DNA from: Chitinophaga deserti
Lineage (GTDB): Bacteria > Bacteroidota > Bacteroidia > Chitinophagales > Chitinophagaceae
Assembly (NCBI RefSeq): GCF_003149455.1
Contig: NZ_QFFK01000002.1
Location: forward strand, 186,001 to 250,000
Length of the DNA stretch: 64,000 bases
Reading direction: 5' to 3'
Shown: positions 9,501-19,100 of the stretch, one piece after another
Numbering within the stretch: position 1 is the stretch's first letter
How the letters are laid out: each line of letters opens with the position of its first letter
Program-made: the position numbers and the translations under genes
Notes under the pieces: generated by a model
Database searches by the model: none
Told to the model about the DNA's origin: nothing
What the model saw: the letters and a program-made list of their open reading frames with translations, nothing else

Positions 9501-10059
9501 TATCGCTTTTCACGCGGAGGGTAAAGCGGCCGGTGCCATCGGTTACGGTACCGTTGCCGGTACCGCGTTCCTGGATAGATGCACCGGGAACGGGATCGCC
9601 ATTGGCGGCCGCCACTACACCGGTCACGGTCATTTCTTTTGCCTGTGGCATAATGGAGATCATGCTGGTTACCTGTGGCTTCATGCTGATGAGGATCATA
9701 TTGCCCTCCAGTTTGTAGGTAAGCGGCTGCCCGCTGAAAATTTGTGCCAGCGCATGTTCCAGCGTCGCGTTTTTGAGGCGTACGGTAACCGTGCCCGCCT
9801 TCTCCAGTGCCTCGTTGCTATATAGCATCTGGAAGCCCGATTGCTGGCGAATAGAAGCTAATACCGATTTAAGTGAGGCCTCTTCAGCCTGTATGGTGAT
9901 CTTTTGCGAATAAGCAGCATTCGAAACCTGCATCAGGACCACCGTTAGCATCAGGATGGTCAGTTTCATAACCCTTAATAGTTTTGGTTGTAGTGTGAAT
10001 AAAGGGGAGCCCTTCCCGGGAAGGCACAATAATCCCCCGTAATGCATGTTTAAAGTCAT
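6577..10059 (-). CDS. SusC/RagA-type TonB-dependent receptor with STN domain
   Basis: Outer-membrane active transporter of 1160 aa. A long leader precedes a hydrophobic signal (MKLTILMLTVVLMQVSNAAY at about 31-50). The STN domain follows (KITIQAEEASLKSVLASIRQ to about residue 130). Next is a carboxypeptidase-regulatory-like domain (VTGVVAAANGDPVPGASIQE), the plug (VVVGFGTQKKANLTGAVSTV, IENITVLKDAAASSIYGARA) and a large beta-barrel ending YSFGMNLSF. The STN domain marks it as a transducer, and a sigma/FecR pair lies immediately upstream. The first Met is retained because a similar extended leader occurs on the SusC at the left edge; the Met preceding KLTILML is the alternative. Confidence 0.95.
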   Translation of the reverse strand: MTLNMHYGGLLCLPGKGSPLFTLQPKLLRVMKLTILMLTVVLMQVSNAAYSQKITIQAEEASLKSVLASIRQQSGFQMLYSNEALEKAGTVTVRLKNATLEHALAQIFSGQPLTYKLEGNMILISMKPQVTSMISIMPQAKEMTVTGVVAAANGDPVPGASIQERGTGNGTVTDGTGRFTLRVKSDTATLIIRSMGFATQEVKVASGEMRIVLKDDQAALSEIVVVGFGTQKKANLTGAVSTVSMDEVLGSRPVSGTAQALQGAVPGLQITFGSGQPGSGATVNLRGYASINGGGPLVLVDNVPMAIDDVNPKDIENITVLKDAAASSIYGARAAFGVILITTKKGKRNSPPRFNYSNNFTWSKPASLPVKATPMEMVQSLKDFGTTSYWSGQDVDKWLGYLKEYEQDPGKYPSGEAILNGLHYPLAEQDLYGALFKGGMEQQHNFSYSGGSEKSTYRVSGGYSGEDGIMVSGNDKLNRYNFNANLTTDLTSKLRSSVSVFYRNDHRKTPSALSDLFYNAITLASFVPIGEAVANNGRKLPYSTPNNVARLEAANVGKLENIRLFGKLEYTPVKNFRVDAEYTFYKNTDNRYNTRLVNDYIDPSTYDVKAFFTNSRFTRSLAQANHHAFNLYGTYTAALSGGHNLKAIAGTNMEIDKGDSLTTYRENQLSAFVPTLSGSSGPANSTDAYPQYAVLGYFGRINYDYKGKYLLELNGRYDGSSKFPPGDRFGFFPSVSAGWNVMEEKFMVFAKNTVQQFKMRGSFGEIGNQNVDDDFPYFPGMQPGLSGWVDENGVRASSLGAPTLPSGRLTWERVQTLNGGVDFMLLNNRLGITFDIYNRKTLGMLAPGAALPAPLGIKAPNQNVADLETKGWELEISWGDKIGEFTYGFGLNVSDNQTHITRYHNPGGLISSFYAGQKINEIWGYVTDGFYTIDDFEKGSLNANLTGGKLLPGIPFFKSIAPNPGDIRYADLNGDGIIFSGNGTLADPGDRKIIGNATRRYQFGMFGNASYKNFDLNFFLQGVGKRDLWMGTRLFWPYQDQFSTIYKHNLDYWTPNRTNGYYPRVYANGSGNTATSRNVQTKYLQNGAYLRVKNVTLAYSVPRHILAKAKIEGLRIFASGENLFLFDHLPKGMEGDASNIAEGGIYPSLKKYSFGMNLSF

Positions 10060-10198
10060 ACATTTGTTTTGTTAGGTGATGGAATTCGTTTTTAACTGAA
10101 CGTGATAAATATTGCCTGGCACCGGCCGGTCACGCTGCAACGTGGCCGGTCTTGCATTATGGCCGATTCATTTTTACTGCATAGGCGGCTTTAGTTTT

Positions 10199-11317
10199 TT
10201 ACTTAACGTGAATGGTATTTTGGCTGACTTCAAATTTTACATTGCCCGTAATCTCCAGCATATCCAAAGCGGCAGACAGCGGTACATTCCTCGGTATGGT
10301 ACCGGTATAGCGGATACGCGGCAGGCGATCCATATCGGCCTGTACATCGTACCACCTGGCCAGCTGCCTGATTACGTCTGACAAGTAAGTATCATTAAAA
10401 ACAAAGTATCCGTTCTTCCATGCCGCAGCGGCCGAAACGTCGGCAGGACCTGTAACCAGCTCCCCTGTTTTGCCATTGAGGCTGCTTTGCTCGCCGGGTG
10501 CTAGGCGGGCGGTACGCTGCCCTGCGGTTACTTCCACACTGCCTTCCAGCAGGGAAGTTCTGGCAAAGGGTTCATCGGGATAAGACTGTACGTTGAAGTG
10601 CGTACCGAGTACTTTCACCCGCTGGGAATGCGCCTGCACCACAAAAGGCTTCTTTTTATCGGCCGCCACTTCGAAATACCCTTCTCCCGTGAGCTCCACC
10701 AACCGCTCACTTCCATCGAACGCTGCGGGGAACCTTAACGACGAGGCCGCATTCAGCCATACCCGCGTACCATCGGGCAGCAGGAGGCGGAATTGCCCGC
10801 CACGGGGTGTGGATAGTGTATTCCAGGCAGGCGCGCCACTAGTATTCCCTGAACCGGGCTGTGCTTCATACACCACTTCGCCCGAAGCGGTTTTTGTAAT
10901 TTTGATATTGCCCTGGCTGGCCACATCGCCGGCCTTTACATCGTCCAGCGGAATACGGCGGCCATCTGCAAGGGTAAGGAAAGCACTGTTGCTACCCGGC
11001 GCAATGTGCTGTCGGGCGGGTGGTGCTTCCACCAGCGGACCGGCATCTTTCCCCCCATACATCCACACACCGGCCGCAATGGCCAGGGCAACGGCTGCCG
11101 CGGCAGATATTTTCAGCCACAGTAACCTGCGTACAGGAGCAGGTGCCGTTCTGCGACGGATGCCTGCCAGCAGTGCTTCTTCGTCCGGGAAAGCGGGTAC
11201 ATCCCCTCCGGAACTGAGCAGTGCGTCGTAATAGGCGTTGAACCGGACGATCTCTTCGTCCGTAGCGGAACCATCTGTAACTCTGGCTGATAATGCTATA
11301 AAATCTTCTTTGCGCAT
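10199..11317 (-). CDS. FecR family anti-sigma factor
   Basis: A 372-aa anti-sigma factor. The cytoplasmic sigma-binding part covers about 1-85. A membrane segment lies at about 88-106 (ISAAAAVALAIAAGVWMYGG). The periplasmic FecR domain contains NTLSTPRGGQFRLLLPDGTR, LRFPAAF and VELTGEGYFEV. The C-terminal DUF4974-like domain contains VIRQLARWYDVQADM. It starts 65 bases after the sigma gene ends and is followed by the STN-type SusC, so the three form a signalling module. The overall layout matches the FecR at 1343-2458, though the sequences have clearly diverged. Confidence 0.93.
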   Translation of the reverse strand: MRKEDFIALSARVTDGSATDEEIVRFNAYYDALLSSGGDVPAFPDEEALLAGIRRRTAPAPVRRLLWLKISAAAAVALAIAAGVWMYGGKDAGPLVEAPPARQHIAPGSNSAFLTLADGRRIPLDDVKAGDVASQGNIKITKTASGEVVYEAQPGSGNTSGAPAWNTLSTPRGGQFRLLLPDGTRVWLNAASSLRFPAAFDGSERLVELTGEGYFEVAADKKKPFVVQAHSQRVKVLGTHFNVQSYPDEPFARTSLLEGSVEVTAGQRTARLAPGEQSSLNGKTGELVTGPADVSAAAAWKNGYFVFNDTYLSDVIRQLARWYDVQADMDRLPRIRYTGTIPRNVPLSAALDMLEITGNVKFEVSQNTIHVK

Positions 11318-11382
11318 AGGCGGTGCTTATACTATCGGCACCCCGCAAAGCATCATCCCCCAAAAGCGGGGCAAATATTTTT

Positions 11383-11952
11383 TTACAGGAAAAGTACCAT
11401 CCAGGCCCCCAGTGCGCCCAGCCTCATCCGCAGGCGCTTCAGGGCTATGGTGATCTGGTTCTCCACCGTTTTCTCTGAGATGCCCAGGCGGGCGGCGATT
11501 TCCTTATTGGAGAGGTATTCGAAGCGGGAGAGGTAAAATATATCGCGGCAGCGGCCGGGCAGCTCATCGGTAAACTGGGCAATAATTACCCGCAGCTCCT
11601 TCAGCTCAAGGGTCAGTTCTTCCCCACCTTCGGGGATCTGCAGCTTTTCCACTTCATCGAAAAACCGGGCACGCACTTTTTCCCGGCGGATGTAATTGGC
11701 GACTTTATAGCGTACGGCCATGGCGAGGTACCCTCCCAGAGACGATACCTGCATCGCTTCGCGCTTTTCCCAGCACCATACAAAAATGTCCTGTACAATG
11801 TCTGTACTGGCAGCTTCGTCGTGAAGGATAAGGTAAGCGGTGCGGTACATATCTTTCCAATGGCGGCGATAGATCTCCTCGAAGGCCTGGCGGTTGCCGG
11901 CCCTGAGTTGTTCAAGCAGTTCACTGTCCGTATACGTTAAATATGCTCCCAT
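11383..11952 (-). CDS. ECF RNA polymerase sigma-70 factor
   Basis: A 189-aa ECF sigma factor. Region 2 includes LLEQLRAGNRQAFEEIYRRH, DIVQDIFVWCWEKREAM and LAMAVRYKVANYIRREK. Region 4 includes LPGRCRDIFYLSRFEYLSNK and the HTH ARLGISEKTVENQITIALKR. The tail is hydrophobic. The start MGAYLTYTDSEL at 11952 was chosen because the longer in-frame reading begins with TTG at 12015 inside the terminator of the preceding gene (11994-12027). A perfect hairpin lies 20 bp upstream (11972-11988). Likely driver of the SusC/SusD at 4778-10059. Confidence 0.92.
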   Translation of the reverse strand: MGAYLTYTDSELLEQLRAGNRQAFEEIYRRHWKDMYRTAYLILHDEAASTDIVQDIFVWCWEKREAMQVSSLGGYLAMAVRYKVANYIRREKVRARFFDEVEKLQIPEGGEELTLELKELRVIIAQFTDELPGRCRDIFYLSRFEYLSNKEIAARLGISEKTVENQITIALKRLRMRLGALGAWMVLFL

Positions 11953-11971
11953 GTCGCCAGCGCAATGCTCA

Positions 11972-11988
11972 CGAAAGTAGAACTTTCG
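11972..11988. promoter_or_regulatory. Perfect dyad upstream of the second ECF sigma gene
   Basis: CGAAAGT (11972-11978) and ACTTTCG (11982-11988) are perfect inverted repeats around a 3-nt centre, 20 bp upstream of the start codon at 11952. As RNA this forms a 7-bp hairpin in the leader; as DNA it could be an operator. The role is unknown. Confidence 0.4.
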
Positions 11989-11993
11989 GGCAT

Positions 11994-12027
11994 AAAATGA
12001 AAACCCCGGTGCCAAAAGGCCCCGGGG
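11994..12027 (-). terminator. Intrinsic terminator of the glycosidase-like gene
   Basis: On the minus strand a GC-rich stem (12004-12013 with 12018-12027, one internal mismatch, tetraloop) is followed by a TTTT-CA-TTTT tail. It lies 36 bases past the stop codon at 12063 and separates the double susCD operon from the downstream sigma/FecR unit. Confidence 0.75.
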
Positions 12028-12062
12028 GAATACTGCGAGTATGCGTTATGAGAAAAAGTGAA

Positions 12063-14348
12063 CTACTTCCTGACCTCCGCCCACACGTATCCGTTCGCCG
12101 GAATAGTGATGGTCACAAAGGCATTTTGCCTGCTGTCAAGCATATACTTCCGTGGAGCAGCGCCCATCACCGTAATGGTTGCCACATCCTTCAGGCCTGT
12201 ATAATAGAGCGGAAGTTTGATGGTACGGGTTAAAGGCTCCGGCAGGGGATTGTATAACATGGCAAAGCCGCAGGTATCCAGCCGGTGGTTTACGTGGAGA
12301 ATACCATCCCAGTCGCGCCCGTCGGGCCGGCGGAGGTGTACGATGTCTGAATGGAGGATAGCGCGGCGGGATTTGTAGAAGGCCACCATCTTCTTCACCA
12401 TCGCCTTCGTTTCTTCCGTATCAAACAACCGGGGGCCCCGGTAAATAGCCTGTACCCCAGCACCCAGGAGGTTGGCCATGCGGCGCTCGTAATGGCCCAG
12501 GTGCTCGTGCAGCGGCTCAATAGTAGCTGCTGCCCCGCCGCCATGGTATTGCGTCAGCGGTACAAACATCCAGCCCATGGAAGGCGTTTTCTGCCAGGTA
12601 CCGTCGTAGATGTTCTGCCGCTCAATCACTTCCTGGAACTCCCGCGGCAGCGACCAGTTCGTTTCCACATACCCCATCGCGGTTTTACTGCTGCCCGAGA
12701 GGAAGAACCAGTCGGGTACATTAAGGTAAATCCCTTCACCGCGGCACCATTTGTAAAAAGCATGTATCCTTTCCCACTGGGTCCATTGGGAATCGTGGTA
12801 CCCTTTATGGAAAGCGTGTTCTGTGGAAGCACAGGCATCACCGGGATAAGCGCCGTCGTTTTCAAAAACGTTCATGCCGGTGGTATTAAAATAAGTTTTC
12901 AGTGTCCGGAAGTATTCATCGCCCCAATGGGTACTGAGACAGGGTGTTTTCCCGAAGTGGGCGCCGTTTTGCGGATTAGTGGCCGGCTGGCCGGTACGCT
13001 CGCTGATGATCAGGTTCTCCGGTTTGCCTCCGCGGCTTGCCAGGAGGGAATAGCCGCCAAGGGCCACCCCTTTGCTGCGGGCATAATCCCCGAGCATTTT
13101 CATGCGTTCCAGGTAAGCGGCATCTTTCTGTTCGATGTTGAACCCGCTCCCGAATGTCATGATTACCATTTCGAAGCCTGCTTCGGCACATTGGTCGATG
13201 GCCAGTTTAACGGCATCGGTTTCTGCGCTGCGCACGTGCATAAACATGGGATTCTCCTGCGTCCAGGGGGCCATGGCACGCCAGAAGCGCATTTCTGCAA
13301 GGCCTCGCCGCTCATCGTCAGTAGCATCGCGGAGCATTTCGAAAGCCCTGAACGATTCCCATTCCTGACCGGGAGCCAGTGTAACATCCGGCCCGAAAGG
13401 CGGCGTACATTCAACCCGTGCGGGTTTGTATTGCCCATAATACCGGATACCGGTTTTCTCATATTCCGGATGGTCGTGCACCCATCGCACGCCGGGGTTA
13501 TCTTTCATCGCCTCCATATCGCCGCCCATGGCGTAGTCGGTTACAACAAACAGTTGCGTGAACCGGTCTATGTAATCGCGCGGGGCATCGGTCTGGGTTT
13601 CTTTCTGCGGCGATTCCTTCCTGCCGAGGATGCGGTATTCCCTTGGGGAGCCGGCGTCTACCTTTGGCGCGGTTTCTACCAGTGCCAGTATTTCCGATTT
13701 AAACCGTTCGAGGCGCAATGGCTGGCGACTGTTGTTCACCAGCCGCATCCATTTACTCATCACGGGCATGCCGTCGTAAAGCTCATATACTACCTCAAGG
13801 GCCACGCCTTTCAGGGCAGCCGGGCCCTCGTACCGGAAAGTGATCCGCCTGCCGGGAGCGGGCCAGGGAAGGTCTTCCGTGAGCCATGCTTTATTTCGCT
13901 TCCAGGGAAACCGGGCCTGCGTGGGGCCGGTTTCAAACCCGCGGTAACGGAATCCTGTAGTGTCTGCCGTCATATTGTCGATGGCCGCAGCAGTAAGGAA
14001 GTTCTGCACCGGCTGCCCCTGCAGGCCGCCTATTGCCCATGTTTTCCCGTCTATCACCAGCTCTGCTTCCGGCCGTACAGCCCGCAGTTCCTGCTGGCCG
14101 GTCATCCCGTTTTCAAGCCCTACAGTAGCACAGCCTGCCCCTACGCGGAAAGTGCGGGCCATGAGGCCATTGGTCAGTACAATATCTTTTCCTGATTTGT
14201 AAACGCCAGCTTTGTTCTTCCCGCTTTCCAGCATCCAGTCGCCACGCATTTCCTGTTTAACCGGAAGTACGGGCAGCTGTTGAGCAACAATGCTCATGGG
14301 TGCGAAACCCACGAGCATTGTCATCATTACACGTTGTCTATTCATCAA
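12063..14348 (-). CDS. Secreted TIM-barrel glycoside hydrolase-like protein, family not assigned
   Basis: A 761-aa exported protein (signal about 1-22, ending SIVAQQ). The N-terminal half looks like a beta-sandwich, with segments such as YELYDGMPVMSKWMRLVNNS. The middle is barrel-like: GFEMVIMTFGSGFNIEQKD at about 391, then YARSKGVALGGYSLLASRG, then MNVFENDGAYPGD at 492-504, then VETNWSLPREFQ. The C-terminus is beta-rich and ends NGYVWAEVRK. The layout recalls clan GH-D/GH36-like alpha-galactosidase proteins. Asp498 and Asp504 are candidate catalytic acids (inference). It is the last gene of a double susCD operon, which supports a role in glycan breakdown. I cannot name the substrate or CAZy family. 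Confidence 0.75.
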   Translation of the reverse strand: MMNRQRVMMTMLVGFAPMSIVAQQLPVLPVKQEMRGDWMLESGKNKAGVYKSGKDIVLTNGLMARTFRVGAGCATVGLENGMTGQQELRAVRPEAELVIDGKTWAIGGLQGQPVQNFLTAAAIDNMTADTTGFRYRGFETGPTQARFPWKRNKAWLTEDLPWPAPGRRITFRYEGPAALKGVALEVVYELYDGMPVMSKWMRLVNNSRQPLRLERFKSEILALVETAPKVDAGSPREYRILGRKESPQKETQTDAPRDYIDRFTQLFVVTDYAMGGDMEAMKDNPGVRWVHDHPEYEKTGIRYYGQYKPARVECTPPFGPDVTLAPGQEWESFRAFEMLRDATDDERRGLAEMRFWRAMAPWTQENPMFMHVRSAETDAVKLAIDQCAEAGFEMVIMTFGSGFNIEQKDAAYLERMKMLGDYARSKGVALGGYSLLASRGGKPENLIISERTGQPATNPQNGAHFGKTPCLSTHWGDEYFRTLKTYFNTTGMNVFENDGAYPGDACASTEHAFHKGYHDSQWTQWERIHAFYKWCRGEGIYLNVPDWFFLSGSSKTAMGYVETNWSLPREFQEVIERQNIYDGTWQKTPSMGWMFVPLTQYHGGGAAATIEPLHEHLGHYERRMANLLGAGVQAIYRGPRLFDTEETKAMVKKMVAFYKSRRAILHSDIVHLRRPDGRDWDGILHVNHRLDTCGFAMLYNPLPEPLTRTIKLPLYYTGLKDVATITVMGAAPRKYMLDSRQNAFVTITIPANGYVWAEVRK

Positions 14349-14377
14349 TCTATGTTGTGCACATTTGGAATTTCTGA

Positions 14378-16138
14378 TTACCAGCCGGGGTTTTGCACCA
14401 GGTTCGTCTCCACGTTGATCTGGCCTTGTGGCAGTGGCACGTAATACATTTCCGGACGGAAGAAGCGCTTCTCCGCTTCGATCTTTTCATACAGCCAGTT
14501 GCCTGCGCTTCCCGTGATCTTGGTAGCATAGAAAGGCATACCTCCGGGGGAGCCTTCGAATTGGTCAGCAGTTTTTGTACGACGGTTGTCCCAGAACCGG
14601 TGCCCTTCGAAGCACAGCTCTATCCGGCGCTCGTTGAGGATGAAGGCACGCATCTGTGCTTTATCGGCTGTTACGGGGATACCATAATTACCATCAGCAC
14701 CCGCTGCAATTCCCGCACGGCGGCGTATATCACGGATGGGCTGGAACACAGCCTCCGTAGGTGCGGCCGCAATCTCGTTCTCTGCTTCCGCCAGGTTCAG
14801 TAATATCTCTGCATATCGGATAAGCGGATAATTATGCTCGGTACTGCCCTGGTTGCCTGTTACGTTTTCATCCAGCATCTTGCGTACATATGCACCGAAG
14901 CGGGTGGCATAGCCATTGGGGTCGGAACCCATGCCATCGTTAGGCGCCATGAAATAAGTGCTGATGGCAGAGTAGGTGCCGCTGTTGTTCCTCCAAACAG
15001 TACCATTGGTTAAGATGGAATACCTGAACCGTGGCTCGCGCCCTGCATACGGATCCTTCTCATCGTACCCGGAAGCCGGATCGGTGATGGGCAAACCATT
15101 GGCCATAGGGAATGCATCCACCATTGTTTGAGTTGGGAACACAAAAGAAACGTTGCTCTGCGGTGCGCGGGATTTCGGCAGGAACAGGAACTCCAGCGAA
15201 CGCCCCGGTGCATTCATAAAGCAGAAAATCATTTCATTATTTACACGTGTAAGGAAGGTTTTGTAGTAACCATATCCCGGCTGTGAATTGTCTGTATACA
15301 AACTGTATTTGTTCAGATTGATCACTGCCTGTGCCGCATCTCTCGCCAGCACCCAGCGGTTAGCATCCTTAGGCGATTGCACGAAAGCCTTCGCCGCTTC
15401 GAAACCGGATAATGTGGAAATGCCTTCACCATTATACAGCGGACTGGCAGCATACAACAGAATGCGCGACTTCAGCGCCAGGCAGGCTCCTTTGGTAGCA
15501 CGGCCATAGTCCTGCGATTCATGATCAAACGGGAGCAGCACAGCGGCGTCGTCGAGGCTTTTCAGCATGTAATCCACCACATCCTGATAAGAATTGCGCG
15601 GCAGGTTCAGCTCATCGGTAAGCTGCAGCAGGGGCACTATAGGCACACCGCCGTATGTACGCCACAGCAAGAAGTAGTACCAAGTACGCAGGAACTTCGC
15701 TTCGCCCTCCGTCCGGTCTTTCAGACCTTTACTGAGCGGTACCACCGGTAACTTGGACAGGTAACGGTTTGCGCGGCGGATGTTGGCGTAACAGTCGTTC
15801 CACATGCCATTAAACGGACAGTTTGCCGGCGTAAACGAACCATTGTTATACATCACTCCTGCCTGTCCCGAGCCTGTGTACGACACTTCTCCATTATCGG
15901 TACACACATCCGTTGGCACACCGAGGTAGTTCACAGGCAGGGAACTGTGCTGCACCTGTGTGTACATCCTGTTGAGGAAGTTCATGGTACGGGCACTGTC
16001 GGCAAATACGGTTTCTTCATTAAGATCGCTCGGCACTTTTGCGTCCAGGAAGTCAGACGATTTCTTACAGCCTGTTACCGCTATCAGCAGCACTGCGGCA
16101 TAGCCTGCATATTTTCGAATCAACATTGTTGTCAGCAT
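14378..16138 (-). CDS. SusD/RagB family lipoprotein (second pair)
   Basis: A 586-aa surface glycan-binding lipoprotein. The lipobox ends IAVTGC with Cys24; the start at Met1 or Met5 is ambiguous. SusD features include EAKFLRTWYYFLLWRTYGGV, YPLIRYAEILLNLAEAENE, the near-C-terminal RAFILNERRIELCFEGHRFW, and the ending NLVQNPGW. It lies 6 bases behind its SusC and 29 bases ahead of the glycosidase-like gene, so the three are one transcript. Confidence 0.95.
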   Translation of the reverse strand: MLTTMLIRKYAGYAAVLLIAVTGCKKSSDFLDAKVPSDLNEETVFADSARTMNFLNRMYTQVQHSSLPVNYLGVPTDVCTDNGEVSYTGSGQAGVMYNNGSFTPANCPFNGMWNDCYANIRRANRYLSKLPVVPLSKGLKDRTEGEAKFLRTWYYFLLWRTYGGVPIVPLLQLTDELNLPRNSYQDVVDYMLKSLDDAAVLLPFDHESQDYGRATKGACLALKSRILLYAASPLYNGEGISTLSGFEAAKAFVQSPKDANRWVLARDAAQAVINLNKYSLYTDNSQPGYGYYKTFLTRVNNEMIFCFMNAPGRSLEFLFLPKSRAPQSNVSFVFPTQTMVDAFPMANGLPITDPASGYDEKDPYAGREPRFRYSILTNGTVWRNNSGTYSAISTYFMAPNDGMGSDPNGYATRFGAYVRKMLDENVTGNQGSTEHNYPLIRYAEILLNLAEAENEIAAAPTEAVFQPIRDIRRRAGIAAGADGNYGIPVTADKAQMRAFILNERRIELCFEGHRFWDNRRTKTADQFEGSPGGMPFYATKITGSAGNWLYEKIEAEKRFFRPEMYYVPLPQGQINVETNLVQNPGW

Positions 16139-16144
16139 TTCAGG

Positions 16145-19100
16145 TTAGAAATTGATTTGAATACCTGCGTTGATAATCCGCTGGATGGGATAATTCGCAT
16201 TACCATCGGGCCGCTCAGGGTCCCACTGGGCATACAGGTCACTCATCTTCGACCAGGTAAACAGGTTGTAGGTATTGGCGTAAATGCGCGCACCTTCCAG
16301 CCTTACCAGTTGCGCAACGGAGCGAGGCAGGCGGTAAGCCAGCTCCACGTTCTTTATACGCAGGTAATCGCCGCGGCGCAGCCAGAAGGTAGACATAGAC
16401 CCGTTGCTTTGTGCCGTGGTGGCAGCCAGCGAATAGAACTTCGCATCATTGCCTTTACCCGGCACCCAGCGCTCCTGGTGAATAGGCAGCAGGTTCGATT
16501 GGAATGGTGCTGAGGCCTGCCCTTCAAACTTCACACTATACAGCGCCGCGCCCTGCAGCAGTATGCTCATATCAAACTGTTTCCAGGAAAGTGAAAGTGT
16601 AAATCCATACTGGATCTGTGGCACGCGGGAGTAACCAATGGGCACCTGGTCGTTGTTATCGATCTTTCCATCGCCATTGATGTCTTTAAACTTAAGCGCT
16701 CCGGGGATGAGTGTACCTGCAGGGTTGGCACTGGTATCGATATCCCGCTGATTCTGATAAAAGCCATCCCAGATGTAACCGAAAGGCTGATCTATGGGGC
16801 GGCCCGTACGGCGGAGGTGCGGATAACGGGGTTCCGGCTCATCGCGCTCCACCACTTTACCTTTCTGGAAAGAGAATACGCCGGTGATTCCGTAACCCCA
16901 GTCGCCCTTACGGTCGTTGAAGTTCAGCTCCAGTTCCAGCCCGCGCGTTTGCACCTTGCCGAGGTTAACCGGCGGCAGGCCTACACCCACTATGGTAGGT
17001 ACGGAGCGGGTAGTTAAGATGTCGTAACGGAAACGGTCGAAGTATTCGAGGGTAACGCCCAGCCGGCCTTCAAACATTGCAGCATCCAGGCCAATGTTCC
17101 ACTTACGGTCTTTCTCCCAGGTTACATTATCATTGCCCAGCGTTCCTTCGATAATACCGGGAAAAGAGGTGGATACTTCACCGAAATAAACAGTCCCGTT
17201 GCTTTGATACACCTGCTCATACACGTAACTGTTGGTACCCACATCGTCGGTTCCCGTTAAGCCGATAGACCCGCGAAGCTTCAGGCTGCTGATGGCTTTG
17301 ATGTTGTTTTTAAAGAATGGTTCGTCGCTGATGTTCCAGCCTGCCGATGCCGCGGGGAACCATGCATAACGCTGGCTGCCTTTGAAACGGTCGGAACCAT
17401 TGTAAGCGCCGCTTAACTCCAGCAGGTACTTACGGTCGTAGTTATAAGTCACCTTTCCGGTGAAGCCCCTTTCCGCATAAATTACTTTCTCATCCGCACC
17501 GGCACTGTTGCTGCCACGATGGTGACTGGCAGAATTCAGCAGGCCCATGAGGGTAAATCCATGCTTCTTAATATTCCGCACATAATCTACCTGCAGGATG
17601 TTGGTAAAGTCATGGTTTACCAGTCCTAATGTTCCTCCGCGGCTGGGAGGGTCCAGTTTGGTAACACCCTGGTCGCGCGGCTCATACAGGTCGTTCACCA
17701 CATCGTACCGGTACGAGGGGAAGTTGCCCCGGGTAAGGCTGCGGGTATGTTTGTTATCGTTATTATATCCCAGCAGGAAGCGCGCGGAAAGGCCCGGCGT
17801 AATGAAATCCAGCTGCTGGTTGATGCTCATGTTGGTGTAGATCTTATTGGTATAGTCCCGGTTGTAACCCATATAGGTCAGCAGCCCCACCGGGTTGCGG
17901 AACAGGGTAGATCCTCCTGCCCCCAGCGTACCGTTCTTATTATAAATAGGATAAGCATACGGAGGCAGGTTCTGGAAAGCACTGATGGCGCTGTACAGAT
18001 CACTGGTTCCGTTCGGACTGTTCACCTCATTGAAGTTGCCTGACGCACTCACTTTAATGAGCGTGGTTTTGGTAACATTCATATCGAGGTTGGAGCGGAA
18101 AGAATAGCGCTTGAGATAATAGTTAGCATTATATCCCTGCGATTTACTGAAATCTTTAAAGATGCCGTTCTGGTAATCGTACCCGAAAGAGGTAAAGTAT
18201 TTTACTCGTTCCGTTCCGCCGGAGATATCGATTTTATTGCGGTTCTGATATGAGCTTTTCTTCAGCACTTCTTCATACCAGTTTACATCAGGGTATAGGT
18301 AAGGATCGGAGCCGGTACGGTACCCTTCGAGGGCAGCATCGGAGAGGAAGCCGGGCTCCTGCACCACAGGGTCTTTCCCTTCGTTCATCCAGGCTTCGCG
18401 GCGCAGCAGGGCCGACTCGTAAGAGTTGAGAAATTTAGGCAGCGCCGTAGGCATTTGCATACCGTGCTCTGTAAGGAAGTTCACCTTTGCCGGGCCGGTT
18501 TTACCACGCTTGGTAGTTATGAGTATAACGCCATTTGCACCTTTGATACCATATACCGATGTAGAGGCCGCATCTTTCAACACGGAAATAGTTTCTACTT
18601 CGTTTACGTCCATTGTTCCCAACACATCGTACCCCACTTCAATGTCGTCCATAATAATCATGGGGCGGTTATTGCCGTTGAAACTTCCCTGTCCTCTTAC
18701 GTAGATGTTTCCAAGATCAGCACCGGGTTGCCCGCTGGTTTGAAGGCTGGTAACACCGGAAAGTCTTCCTGTAAGCGCGTTACCGAGGGTAGGTGAAGAG
18801 CTTTTGCTCAGCTCGGTACCTTTCACACTCGATACGGAAGAGGTCATGCTCTTTTTTGATTGCCGGCCATAGCCTACCACCACCGCTTCGTTGATGTCGA
18901 TAGAACGGCGTTCGAGCCGGATGTTAAGCACGTCGCCGGAAGGTACTTTTACCTGGTTGGCGAGGTAGCTCATATGTGAAACGAGCAGGATGCCGCTATT
19001 GCTTTTGAGGCGTAGTTCAAACTTCCCGGTAAGGTCTGTCACCGTTCCGTTCTGCGTGTCCTTTTCCTGGACGGTGGCATTTACCACCGGTTCGTTATTG

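Noticed and set aside
10122..10156. GC-rich hairpin between fecR and susC as a terminator
   Set aside because: On the transcribed (minus) strand it has a mismatch and no U-tract; pairing is better on the plus strand, where no gene ends.
12351..14195. 614-aa plus-strand open frame antisense to the glycosidase-like gene
   Set aside because: It mirrors the coding strand, has no recognisable domain, and the minus-strand product has a signal peptide and operon context.
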